Shown here piece by piece: positions 15,450 through 22,536 of a stretch of 32,500 nt of DNA; the stretch's first letter is position 1, and each line of letters begins with the position of its first letter. Under the pieces are notes generated by a model that did not search any database, was not told the origin of the DNA, and saw nothing but the letters and a program-made list of their open reading frames with translations. The stretch is from an uncultured Bacilli bacterium (lineage in GTDB: Bacteria; Bacillota_I; Bacilli_A; RF39; UBA660), in contig CANRPK010000014.1 in assembly GCA_947632455.1 (NCBI GenBank), forward strand, positions 1-32,500. Direction: 5' to 3'. Both the position numbers and the translations under genes were made by a program.

Positions 15450-16263
15450 TAAAGAACAAATAAGTAAAGCTCTAAGTTCAATTAAAACTAGTGAAGAATT
15501 AGATAAAAAAATATTAGACGCGACTATTTATAAACAAGAAAATAAAAATATTTTTTCAAAAAAAGGAATAATAGCAATTTTAATATTAGTAGTATTTATG
15601 ACTACGACCGTATTTGCTAAAGATTTTATTTATAATTGTATTTTAAATTTAATTAATTCTAATGATTTAGAATATACAGAAAGTATTTCTCTAACTAACC
15701 ATGTTAATATTAAGAATACTTCCAATATTTCTTGTGATAACTTTTCCACTTTATCAGAAGTAGAAACAACTTTAGGAATAAAATTTATATTTGATACTTC
15801 AAAATATAATGAAAAAATTAGTAAATGTGCTATAAAAATAAATAATCAAGGTTATCTAGAAAGTCTTGAACTAAGCATTTTAGAATTTTATGATTATTCT
15901 CTAGCTAATAAAGATATCGATTTAAAATTAGAGGATAATTTTACCCAAGAAGAATACATGGCTTGGCTTGCAAAAAGAAAAATGGTAGATTTACATATCG
16001 CTTTTATGACGCAATATGCAAGTTATGAAACTAAAAATAAGTTTAAAAATTATAATATTATTTATTCAACCGGAGGTTATTTAGAAGCTCAAGAATTTAT
16101 TGCTAATAATATTAATACTACTGGTTATTATTTTCTATCTCCTAGTAAAAATATTCCTTTAAGAAAAGAATTAGTTTTTGTAAATAATAATATTCTTTAT
16201 GAATTTAGTGCTAATAAATCGGTTGAAATAGAAGAATTACTAAATATAATAAATGAATTTTAA
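15442..16263 (+). CDS. Probable membrane anti-sigma factor
   Basis: 273 residues with a cytoplasmic N-terminus (1-40), one membrane helix (about 41-61, GIIAILILVVFMTTTVFA) and an external domain of about 210 residues. The 8-base overlap with the sigma gene and the topology are the main evidence for an anti-sigma role; there is no zinc HxxxCxxC motif in the N-terminus. The external part resembles DUF4367-like sensor domains in tone (FTQEEYMAWL, then NIIYSTGGYLEAQEF), but I cannot assign it firmly. Confidence 0.72.
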   Translation: MINKEQISKALSSIKTSEELDKKILDATIYKQENKNIFSKKGIIAILILVVFMTTTVFAKDFIYNCILNLINSNDLEYTESISLTNHVNIKNTSNISCDNFSTLSEVETTLGIKFIFDTSKYNEKISKCAIKINNQGYLESLELSILEFYDYSLANKDIDLKLEDNFTQEEYMAWLAKRKMVDLHIAFMTQYASYETKNKFKNYNIIYSTGGYLEAQEFIANNINTTGYYFLSPSKNIPLRKELVFVNNNILYEFSANKSVEIEELLNIINEF

Positions 16264-16300
16264 AATAATTATTTAATTTATATAAGTAAAAGCTAAATTG

Positions 16301-16309
16301 TGCTATAAT
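16301..16309 (+). promoter_or_regulatory. murT promoter, extended -10
   Basis: TGCTATAAT, 24 bases before the murT ATG. Confidence 0.6.
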
Positions 16310-16333
16310 AAAAAAGAAATAAGGTGTTTAAAT

Positions 16334-17653
16334 ATGAAGATATTAGCAATATTAGTTGGTAAAATTATTATTTTAATTGGTAAAATATTTCATAAAGGTA
16401 GTTCCTTACCTGGCAAAGTTGCTCTAAAAATTTATCCTGATTTATTAAAAAACTTTCAATATCCTTCTATAAGAATTGTTGTAACCGGTTCTTCAGGAAA
16501 AGGTAGTACTACTAAATTAATTGCCGAGACTATTAAAAATACTAAAACAGTATGTTATAACTCTTCTGGAGCTAACCTCAGTTGGGGAATTACCACGGCT
16601 TTATTAGAGCATGCAAGCCTAAATGGTCATATTAAAACCGATGCTTTAGTCTTAGAAGTTGATGAACGTTATACTAAAACAATCCTACCTTATATAAAAC
16701 CTGATTATCTTGTTATTACCAATTTAACTAAAGATCAACCTCCACGTCAACATTATATCGATTTAGTTTATGATGACATAGTAAAAAGCATTCCTAAAAA
16801 TTCCCTTATTATAACTAATATGGATGATCCTTATTTACGTAATTTTGCTAAAGATTTAAAAAATAAAATAGTTTATTATAGTCTAGCTAAAAATAAATAT
16901 TCCTATAAAAAACAAATATTTGAAAACTTAAATATATATCATTGTCCATATTGCAATAGTAAATTAAAATATAGTTACTATAATATTGAAACTTTAGGTA
17001 ATTATAAATGTCCAAATTGTTCTTTTACTTATGAAGAACCTCAATATATAGGTAAAAATCTTGATTTGACTAAAATGACATTTACTATTAATAATGAAAT
17101 AATAAATATTGGGGGAGACATGCTATATAATGCTTATAATACTTTAGCTAGTTATACTTGTTTAGCTCAATTAAATCTTGATTTTACATCTATCAATAAT
17201 AGTCTTAATAATTTAAATAAATTACCAAGTAAAGACTTTATTAATGATAATAAAACTTTTCGCGCTATATCTTGTAAAGCTGAAAATGCCAGTACTTATA
17301 ATCAAGCCATATTTAAAGTAATGCATGATCAAGATAAAAAAGATATTATTATTGGTTGGTTAGAAATATCTCGTCGTTATAATCATTATGATATTTCCTG
17401 GCTTTATGATATTGAATTTGAGTTATTAAATAATTCTAGTTTAAATAAAATATATGTATGTGGTATTGATGCTTTAAATATTAAGCAAAGATTATTATTA
17501 GCTAATATTAAAAATGAAAAAATAGTCATGGGTGAAAATATTGCTAGTATTAAAGAAAAAGTTTTACATAGTAAAGCTTCTAAGGTTTATGGTATTCTAA
17601 ATTTTGATTATGTAAAACCTTTTGAAGAAGCTTTTAAAAAGAAAGAAGAGTAA
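16334..17653 (+). CDS. murT: MurT-like lipid II isoglutaminyl synthase ligase subunit
   Basis: A Mur-ligase relative that, with GatD, amidates the D-Glu of lipid II to D-isoglutamine at the cytoplasmic membrane. After a hydrophobic N-terminus (about 3-20) come the ATP loop TGSSGKGSTT (51-60), the EVDE motif (108-111) and TNLTKDQPPR. A four-Cys zinc ribbon (CPYC 204-207, CPNC 226-229) is characteristic of MurT. The C-terminal DUF1727 part keeps DISWLYDIEFE, the region that in Staphylococcus supplies an acidic residue to the GatD active site, but the usual KNPxG motif is altered. ATG 16334 follows AAGGTG by 7 bases; there is no ribosome site for an upstream frame extension. gatD starts 2 bases after the stop. 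Confidence 0.88.
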   Translation: MKILAILVGKIIILIGKIFHKGSSLPGKVALKIYPDLLKNFQYPSIRIVVTGSSGKGSTTKLIAETIKNTKTVCYNSSGANLSWGITTALLEHASLNGHIKTDALVLEVDERYTKTILPYIKPDYLVITNLTKDQPPRQHYIDLVYDDIVKSIPKNSLIITNMDDPYLRNFAKDLKNKIVYYSLAKNKYSYKKQIFENLNIYHCPYCNSKLKYSYYNIETLGNYKCPNCSFTYEEPQYIGKNLDLTKMTFTINNEIINIGGDMLYNAYNTLASYTCLAQLNLDFTSINNSLNNLNKLPSKDFINDNKTFRAISCKAENASTYNQAIFKVMHDQDKKDIIIGWLEISRRYNHYDISWLYDIEFELLNNSSLNKIYVCGIDALNIKQRLLLANIKNEKIVMGENIASIKEKVLHSKASKVYGILNFDYVKPFEEAFKKKEE

Positions 17654-17655
17654 AT

Positions 17656-18261
17656 ATGATAAAAATAGCTCATTTATATCCTGAATTATTAACTTTATAT
17701 GGTGAAAATGGTAATATTAAAGCCTTAACTAAAGAATTAACTAAAAATAAACAAAAATATTCTCTAACTAATATTAATTTAGAAGATGAAATAAATTTTT
17801 CTGAATATGACTTTATTTATATTGGAAGTGGTCGACCTAAAAATTTAGAATTAGTAAAAAATCATTTAATGAAGTATGAAAAAGATATTTTAACCTACAT
17901 TAATAGCCATAAAATTCTTTTGGCAACAGGAAATGCTCTAAGTATTTTTGACTTTTTAAATTTATATGAAATCGAAAAATATCCTGAATTTATAACCGCG
18001 GATATTAAAGCTACAACTCCTTTAGTAAAAGAAGAAATAAAAGGATTTCAAAATACTGAATGGTTAATCAAAAATTGTGATAATCCTTTTATAGATATTA
18101 TTGAAGGCTATGGTAATTCTAAAACCACTAAAGAAGGGTATTATAAAAATAATTTTTATGTTACTTCAATAATTGGTCCAATTCTTGCACGTAATCCTAA
18201 ATTAAATAATTATTTTGTTAAATTATTAATAAGTGTAAACAAAGATAAAAATATTATTTAA
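17656..18261 (+). CDS. gatD: GatD-like glutamine amidotransferase subunit without catalytic Cys or His
   Basis: Position and sequence mark it as GatD: HLYPELLTLYGENGNIKAL at the start, IGSGRPKNLELVK, then GFQN, EGYGNS and GPILARNP in family order. In working GatD the nucleophile lies in an ICGGYQ loop; here the loop reads LLATGNALS, with Thr91 in place of Cys. The catalytic His of the TYLHGPIL motif is replaced (TSIIGPIL, Ile173), and the GFENH motif has lost its His. Both glutaminase residues are thus missing while the frame is intact and the fold signature is kept. It probably serves as a structural partner of MurT, which would then have to use free ammonia. The length of 201 residues is somewhat short for the family. 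Confidence 0.82.
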   Translation: MIKIAHLYPELLTLYGENGNIKALTKELTKNKQKYSLTNINLEDEINFSEYDFIYIGSGRPKNLELVKNHLMKYEKDILTYINSHKILLATGNALSIFDFLNLYEIEKYPEFITADIKATTPLVKEEIKGFQNTEWLIKNCDNPFIDIIEGYGNSKTTKEGYYKNNFYVTSIIGPILARNPKLNNYFVKLLISVNKDKNII

Positions 18262-18274
18262 AACTAAATTTTAA

Positions 18275-18283
18275 TGATATAAT
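18275..18283 (+). promoter_or_regulatory. Extended -10 promoter before 18309
   Basis: TGATATAAT, 26 bases before the ATG. Confidence 0.55.
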
Positions 18284-18308
18284 ATATCTAAGTTTATAGA
18301 GGTATGTT

Positions 18309-19226
18309 ATGAAAAAATTTTTATTAACTCTTTTTTCTTTAATAATAAGTTTAATTCTTATATTTACATATTTTAATATAGTAAAAGAACGTAATTTAAA
18401 AAAACTTGAAGAAACAAGTATACCAACCAATAAAGTAGATCCCCAAACTATTCTTGTTCAAAACTATCTTCAAAAATTAATTAATTCTAATTATGATTTT
18501 TTAATAAATATTGCTAATAAAGAATTTGTTTTAACATATACTGGTACTTTTTTTGATGATATAACTAAAGGAAAAAGATATACTACTCCTCAAGTTGAAG
18601 GCCTAAATTCTGTTTCTTATCAAATAGAGGATCAAAAATGTTATAATTCTGAAACTAAAGAAGAAATATTTAATGCTTATTATGAAGCTGATTATGAATA
18701 TATATTTTTATATAATATTTTAACTAAACTTAATAATGCTAGTTGTGATATTAATGAAAATACCTTAACCTGCCAAGAAACAAATGCTAAATATACTTTT
18801 ATTATTAATGATGATAATATAACTGATATCGAAATAGAACTTATAGATAACCCATATTATTATAAATATACTCATAAATATTCTAATATTAATAATACTA
18901 TTACTTTAAATAAAATAAATAATTCTAAATATTTTGATATTACCTCAACCCCTAATAACCCTAATACAGCTAATTTAAATAGTAATTATATAGAATATGG
19001 CATATCTAATATTAATATTACTTTAAACCAAGAAGAATATACTTATTCTAATATTAATGATTTAATAAAACATGCCAAATATAGTAAAGTATATAATAAT
19101 AATATTACTAAATATATATTAGATGATGATTATGTTATTTTTATTAAAAATAATTATACTAGTCAAAAAATAATCTTTAGTCTAAATAAATATACTAATG
19201 CTATTTTAAAACTTTTAAATAAGTAG
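18309..19226 (+). CDS. Membrane-anchored external protein, unknown
   Basis: 305 residues with an N-terminal hydrophobic anchor (about 4-24) and a large, very Asn/Tyr-rich external region with four Cys clustered at about 117-156. No lipobox. I do not recognise a domain; the mean composition suggests a beta-rich sensor or cell-wall associated protein. It is followed by a DUF1287 protein after 9 bases, and the two likely form an operon. AGAGGT precedes the ATG. Confidence 0.65.
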   Translation: MKKFLLTLFSLIISLILIFTYFNIVKERNLKKLEETSIPTNKVDPQTILVQNYLQKLINSNYDFLINIANKEFVLTYTGTFFDDITKGKRYTTPQVEGLNSVSYQIEDQKCYNSETKEEIFNAYYEADYEYIFLYNILTKLNNASCDINENTLTCQETNAKYTFIINDDNITDIEIELIDNPYYYKYTHKYSNINNTITLNKINNSKYFDITSTPNNPNTANLNSNYIEYGISNINITLNQEEYTYSNINDLIKHAKYSKVYNNNITKYILDDDYVIFIKNNYTSQKIIFSLNKYTNAILKLLNK

Positions 19227-19235
19227 GAGATTAAT

Positions 19236-19943
19236 ATGACTTATTTAATAGTTTTTTTAGGTTTAATTAGTATCTATTTATTATTTTTTAAAAAAAAGAA
19301 ATCTTCCAATTTAAAAGTATTTCTTCTTTTTCTAATAATTTTAATTCTTATTATTTATATTTTATATTATCTAAATATTATACCCCATAAAAAATATACT
19401 GATAGTGACTTTAATATTAAAACATATATATCTAATATTGATAAAGATAATGATGGTATAGATGACGCTACCGACATTATTAGTAGTGTTAAAGCTTATT
19501 TAAAAACTAAACCCCAATATCAAAGTAAATATTATGCGACTGGTTATCCCAATGATAATTATGGAGTATGTACTGATGTTGTTGCCTTTGGTTTATTAGG
19601 CGCAGGTTATGATTTAAGAGAATTAATTAATAATGATATCAAAGCTAATCGTAATAAATATAATATAGAAGTAGTTGATAAAAATATTGATTTTAGAAGA
19701 GTAGAAAACATTAAAGTCTATTTAGAAAATAACGCTATAACTCTGACTACTGATTTAAAAGATATTTCTTCATGGCAAAGAGGGGATATAGTAGTATTTA
19801 AAAAACATATAGGCATTATTTCTGAACATCGTAATAAAAATGGTATACCTTTTGTTTATCATCATGCTAGTAAAAGCCAAAAACACTATGAAGAAGATAT
19901 TTTAAAATCATCTAATATTGTCGGACATTATCGAATTAGTTAA
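19236..19943 (+). CDS. DUF1287-type NlpC/P60-like protein with a calcium-loop motif
   Basis: Two N-terminal membrane helices (about 2-19 and 27-49) place the rest outside. Residues 69-77 (DKDNDGIDD) match the DxDxDGxxD calcium loop of dockerin/thrombospondin-type motifs. The DUF1287 domain follows, with candidate nucleophile C112 in YGVCTDVVAFGLLGAGYDLRE, the GDIVVFKKHIGIISEH motif with its His, and VYHHAS. DUF1287 proteins are papain-like enzymes thought to act on cell-wall peptides; the location between murT/gatD and the D-Ala-D-Ala carboxypeptidase fits that. Substrate unproven. Confidence 0.82.
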   Translation: MTYLIVFLGLISIYLLFFKKKKSSNLKVFLLFLIILILIIYILYYLNIIPHKKYTDSDFNIKTYISNIDKDNDGIDDATDIISSVKAYLKTKPQYQSKYYATGYPNDNYGVCTDVVAFGLLGAGYDLRELINNDIKANRNKYNIEVVDKNIDFRRVENIKVYLENNAITLTTDLKDISSWQRGDIVVFKKHIGIISEHRNKNGIPFVYHHASKSQKHYEEDILKSSNIVGHYRIS

Positions 19944-19999
19944 TATTTTTTGTCATAAATAGTTTATCTAATCGTACATATTTATTAAGAGGTGTTAAA

Positions 20000-21145
20000 T
20001 TGAAAAAATTTATAGGACTAATAATATGTACTTTTTTTATATCGATAATACCCGTTAAAGCCGCGGATACTCTTAATTTAGATAGTAAAAGTGCAATATT
20101 ATTAGATAATGCTAGTGGTAAAATTTTATATGAAAAAAATATTAATGAAAAACTTCCCATGGCTAGTATGACTAAAATTATGAGTATACTTCTTATTATG
20201 GAACAAATAGATAATGGTAATTTAAATTATAATGATAAAGTTTTAATTAGTAAAAATGCTAGTGGAATGGGTGGGTCTCAAGTATTTTTACAAGCCGGGG
20301 AAGAATATAAAGTTGAAGATTTGCTTAAATGTATTGCCGTTTCTAGTGCTAATGATGCCGTTGTAGCGATGGCTGAAAAAATAAGTGGCACTGAAGAAGC
20401 CTTTGTTGCCCAAATGAATGCTAAAGTAAAAGAATTAGGCCTTACAAATACTCATTTTGCTAATCCTCATGGACTTGATAATGAAAACCATTATTCTACT
20501 GCTCAAGATATGGCTCGTATAGCTCAAGAATTATTAAAACATGAAGATATTTTAAGATTTACTTCTATTTATGAAGATTATTTAACTAAACCTGATGGTT
20601 CTCAAGTATGGCTTGTAAATACTAATCGATTAGTTAGGTTTTATGATGGTGTAGATGGTCTAAAAACAGGTTATACCACAGATGCTGGATATTGCTTAAC
20701 TGCAACTGCTAAGAAAAATGATTTACGCTTAATTAGTGTTGTTATGAATGCCTCATCCGCGGATGCTCGAAGTAAAGATACCGCGACTTTATTAACATAC
20801 GGTTTTAATTCTTTTAAAAATAATATTATTTATTCAAAAGATAAATCTTTAGGGGAAATAAATGTTGATAGGGGTAAAAAATCTAAAGTGAAAGTTTATC
20901 TAAAAGAAGACGCTACCGAACTTTTAAAGGTTACGCAAAAACCAAATGATTATAGTTTTAATATTAAAGCTGATAAAATAGTTGCTCCCTTAAAAAAGGG
21001 TAGTAAAGTAGGTATAGCCGAAATAATTGATAATGAAGGAAATATCCTAAAAGAAATAGACATAGTTATAAAAGAAGATCTAGTTAAAGCAAGTTTTAGT
21101 GATTATTTAAAGAAAAATCTTAAAAATATTACGAGTGGTATTTAA
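20000..21145 (+). CDS. dacA: D-alanyl-D-alanine carboxypeptidase (PBP5/DacA type)
   Basis: Removes the terminal D-Ala from peptidoglycan stem peptides outside the membrane. A signal peptide (1-22, cleavage after VKA) precedes the penicillin-binding domain with the serine motif S56-M-T-K59, SxN at S116-A-N118 and K222-T-G224. A PBP5 C-terminal beta domain (about 275-350) and a terminal amphipathic helix (FSDYLKKNLKNI), the usual membrane foot, follow. Start is TTG at 20000, preceded by AAGAGGTG. DacF could be an equally valid name. Confidence 0.93.
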   Translation: MKKFIGLIICTFFISIIPVKAADTLNLDSKSAILLDNASGKILYEKNINEKLPMASMTKIMSILLIMEQIDNGNLNYNDKVLISKNASGMGGSQVFLQAGEEYKVEDLLKCIAVSSANDAVVAMAEKISGTEEAFVAQMNAKVKELGLTNTHFANPHGLDNENHYSTAQDMARIAQELLKHEDILRFTSIYEDYLTKPDGSQVWLVNTNRLVRFYDGVDGLKTGYTTDAGYCLTATAKKNDLRLISVVMNASSADARSKDTATLLTYGFNSFKNNIIYSKDKSLGEINVDRGKKSKVKVYLKEDATELLKVTQKPNDYSFNIKADKIVAPLKKGSKVGIAEIIDNEGNILKEIDIVIKEDLVKASFSDYLKKNLKNITSGI

Positions 21146-21149
21146 TTAA

Positions 21150-21178
21150 TTGACTTATGTTTTTCTTGTGTTTATAAT
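21150..21178 (+). promoter_or_regulatory. tRNA-Leu promoter
   Basis: TTGACT (21150-21155), 17 bases, TATAAT (21173-21178), 11 bases before the tRNA. An 11-bp perfect inverted repeat (CTTATGTTTTT at 21154-21164, AAAAACATAAG at 21179-21189) surrounds the spacer and -10. Confidence 0.75.
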
Positions 21179-21188
21179 AAAAACATAA

Positions 21189-21275
21189 GCAAGAATGGCG
21201 GAATGGTAGACGCGCTACTTTGAGGTGGTAGTGAATTATTAATTCGTGAGAGTTCAAGTCTCTTTTCTTGCACCA
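21189..21275 (+). tRNA. tRNA-Leu(GAG)
   Basis: Acceptor strands GCAAGAA and TTCTTGC pair fully, followed by discriminator A and encoded CCA. The anticodon stem CTACT/GGTAG encloses TTGAGGT, anticodon GAG. A long variable arm (GTGAATTATTAATTCGT) is typical of class II tRNAs. Confidence 0.94.
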
Positions 21276-21325
21276 AATTGCTATAAAACTCAAAAAATTG
21301 AGTAAAATATAAACAAAGAACGTAC

Positions 21326-21354
21326 TTGATAAAAGTACGTTTATGTGTTATCAT
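21326..21354 (+). promoter_or_regulatory. Promoter of the first antisense RNA
   Basis: TTGATA (21326-21331), 17 bases, TATCAT (21349-21354) with TGT in front. A perfect 9-bp inverted repeat (AACGTACTT/AAGTACGTT, 21319-21341) overlaps the -35 and could be an operator or a terminator for tRNA-Leu. Confidence 0.65.
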
Positions 21355-21360
21355 GAATAT

Positions 21361-21473
21361 GTCAAGGAAACTTGCATAAAATAAAAAAGGGAATACTTAA
21401 CATCACAGTGTTGAGTACTCGCCAATGATTTGGTTTGCACTTAATCTACTGAAAGTAAATTGAGTGCTTTTTT
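21361..21473 (+). ncRNA. Putative antitoxin RNA 1
   Basis: Predicted from the promoter above to the terminator GCACTTAA/TTGAGTGC-TTTTTT (21437-21473), about 113 nt. Three hairpins can be drawn: GAATACTTAACA/TGTTGAGTACTC (21391-21420), CCAA-TGAT-TTGG, and the terminator. The second locus repeats the same order with changed bases. It lies opposite the 3' part of the minus-strand toxin mRNA, as in TxpA/RatA-type systems. No ORF with a ribosome site is seen inside. Confidence 0.6.
21378..21420 (-). terminator. Terminator of toxin mRNA 1
   Basis: On the minus strand GAGTACTCAACA pairs with TGTTAAGTATTC (one mismatch, one G-U), followed by CCTTTTTTATTTTAT. Confidence 0.65.
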
Positions 21474-21487
21474 CATATTATAGTTTA

Positions 21488-21571
21488 CTAAATTACTAAA
21501 GTAAAAAGTAAGGCTATGAGTAATAAGATAATTAGAATAAGCGATAAGATTAAAAAATCTTTCTTATGCAT
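21488..21571 (-). CDS. Putative type I toxin peptide 1 (27 residues)
   Basis: The peptide starts MHKKDFLILSLI and continues as an almost unbroken hydrophobic helix to the end, as in membrane-acting type I toxins. A strong AAGGAGG site lies 8 bases before the ATG, and a good promoter (TTGCAC-17-TATAAT) lies 64 bases further up. The mRNA 5'UTR sequence GTTGAGTGCTTGCC can pair over 14 positions (two G-U) with GGCGAGTACTCAAC near its 3' end, a feature typical of translationally inert primary transcripts of this class. A plus-strand RNA covers the 3' part. A second copy with the same KKDFLILSL start lies at 21838-21921. No known family recognised; the toxin role is inference from this architecture. 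Confidence 0.7.
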   Translation of the reverse strand: MHKKDFLILSLILIILLLIALLFTLVI

Positions 21572-21634
21572 ATCAAAAGCCTCCTTCCGTATAGAAGTTG
21601 GCAAGCACTCAACTGTAAAATATTCCCAATATCA

Positions 21635-21663
21635 ATTATATCAAACATTTGTTTTTTGTGCAA
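21635..21663 (-). promoter_or_regulatory. Promoter of toxin 1
   Basis: Read on the minus strand: TTGCAC (21663-21658), 17 bases, TATAAT (21640-21635). Transcription would start near 21628, leaving a leader of about 57 bases. Confidence 0.72.
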
Positions 21664-21739
21664 TGTTTTAATAAATGTTTATATTTAAAAAGCTTGTAAA
21701 AACTCTATAAATATAAATGAATTAGAAAATAATATAGAT

Positions 21740-21836
21740 AACTGCATAAAATAAAAAGGAACATTCAATGTCGCATGTTGAGTGTTGCCATACAATTATG
21801 GTTCACCTAAATCATTGCTGAGTTAGGTGATTTTTC
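21740..21836 (+). ncRNA. Putative antitoxin RNA 2
   Basis: The stretch repeats the hairpin order of RNA 1: AACATTCAA/TTGAGTGTT (21760-21786), CCATA-CAAT-TATGG, and a strong terminator TCACCTAA/TTAGGTGA-TTTTTC (21803-21836). The middle stem differs in sequence from the first copy but stays paired. The 5' end is estimated; unlike locus 1 I cannot find a clear plus-strand promoter, so expression is less certain. Confidence 0.5.
21750..21786 (-). terminator. Terminator of toxin mRNA 2
   Basis: Minus strand AACACTCAA pairs with TTGAATGTT (one mismatch), followed by CCTTTTTATTTTAT, the same tail as in locus 1. Confidence 0.55.
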
Positions 21837-21837
21837 T

Positions 21838-21921
21838 TTATATTAAAACTATAAATAGTAATAATATTAATAGGAAGATAAGAATTACTAAAGATAGAAT
21901 TAAAAAATCTTTCTTGTTCAT
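21838..21921 (-). CDS. Putative type I toxin peptide 2 (27 residues)
   Basis: Same length and same start as peptide 1 (MNKKDFLILSLV, then an all-hydrophobic run to VLI). The ribosome site AAGGGAAG is 7 bases upstream. The 5'UTR sequence GTTGGGTGATTGC can pair with GGCAACACTCAAC at the mRNA 3' end over 12 pairs with one bulge, keeping the long-range interaction of locus 1 despite different bases. The first nine codons are the best conserved DNA between the two copies. An inverted, independent origin is unlikely; this is a tandem duplication that has diverged. Confidence 0.68.
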   Translation of the reverse strand: MNKKDFLILSLVILIFLLILLLFIVLI

Positions 21922-21983
21922 TATACCGCTTCCCTTCAATTAAGAAGATCAGCAATCACCCAACTATTAAATGCTCCTAAATA

Positions 21984-22012
21984 ATTATATTAAACATTCG
22001 TTCTTAACACAA
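21984..22012 (-). promoter_or_regulatory. Promoter of toxin 2
   Basis: Minus strand TTGTGT (22012-22007), 17 bases, TATAAT (21989-21984). Same spacing and leader position as for toxin 1. Confidence 0.55.
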
Positions 22013-22023
22013 GTGATATAATA

Positions 22024-22405
22024 CTAATTCGAATTTTTACGAGATTTACTAATAAGCTTCATAATACTATAAATAATCCATATCACCGCGATAATAATAA
22101 AAATACCAATAAAGAATAAAGCTCCACCATTCAAAAATAAAATATTCAAAAATGCCAAAAATGTCAAAGATGTCTCATCAAGCGTAAACATTGATTTAAG
22201 AATGAAGTGAATAATAAAATAAGTTCCACATCCAATAACTCCCACTAAAATTGATAAAACTATACATATCTGTTTAAAGGTATTTTTATTATTTGGTTTA
22301 TTTGAATTAACCTCATCATTATTTTGATTTATAATTTCATTTTGTTTAGTATCGTTGATTGAACTATTATTTTTTTTCAACATTATTATTTTGATTATTA
22401 TTCAT
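22024..22405 (-). pseudogene. Single-module membrane protein gene with an A8 frameshift
   Basis: The gene is a paralogue of 24686-25036 and of the modules in 22537-24597. From the ATG at 22405 the reading MNNNQNNNVE is the same as in its neighbour, but a run of eight A (T at 22370-22377) has one base too many, giving VEKK-stop. Downstream the frame continues as NNSSINDTKQNEIIN, two membrane helices (about 38-60 and 78-105) and a basic tail. An out-of-frame ATG at 22383 could restart translation but has no ribosome site. It is either a slippage pseudogene or a phase-variable/slippery gene; the rest of the frame is intact, implying a recent change. Confidence 0.65.
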
Positions 22406-22432
22406 TTTTCTCACACTACCTATCTACAACTG

Positions 22433-22441
22433 ATTATATCA
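22433..22441 (-). promoter_or_regulatory. Module-family promoter, copy A
   Basis: TGATATAAT on the minus strand, inside a block (about 22411-22460) nearly identical to that before 24597. Confidence 0.6.
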
Positions 22442-22502
22442 TATTAATAATTTTTAATAAATAATTATAATATATTTTTAATTATTTAAATAAATACTCG
22501 AA

Positions 22503-22533
22503 AATAAAAAAGTAGCTCAACATGAGTTACTTT
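22503..22533 (-). terminator. Terminator of the seven-helix gene
   Basis: Minus strand AGTAACTCA and TGAGCTACT (one mismatch) around TGT, followed by TTTTTTATTTT. The same hairpin is copied at 24662-24690. Confidence 0.75.
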
Positions 22534-22536
22534 CTT

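Noticed and set aside
21172-21354. 60-codon minus-strand ORF
   Set aside because: It runs through tRNA-Leu and the antisense RNA promoter, so it is a by-product of the tRNA sequence.
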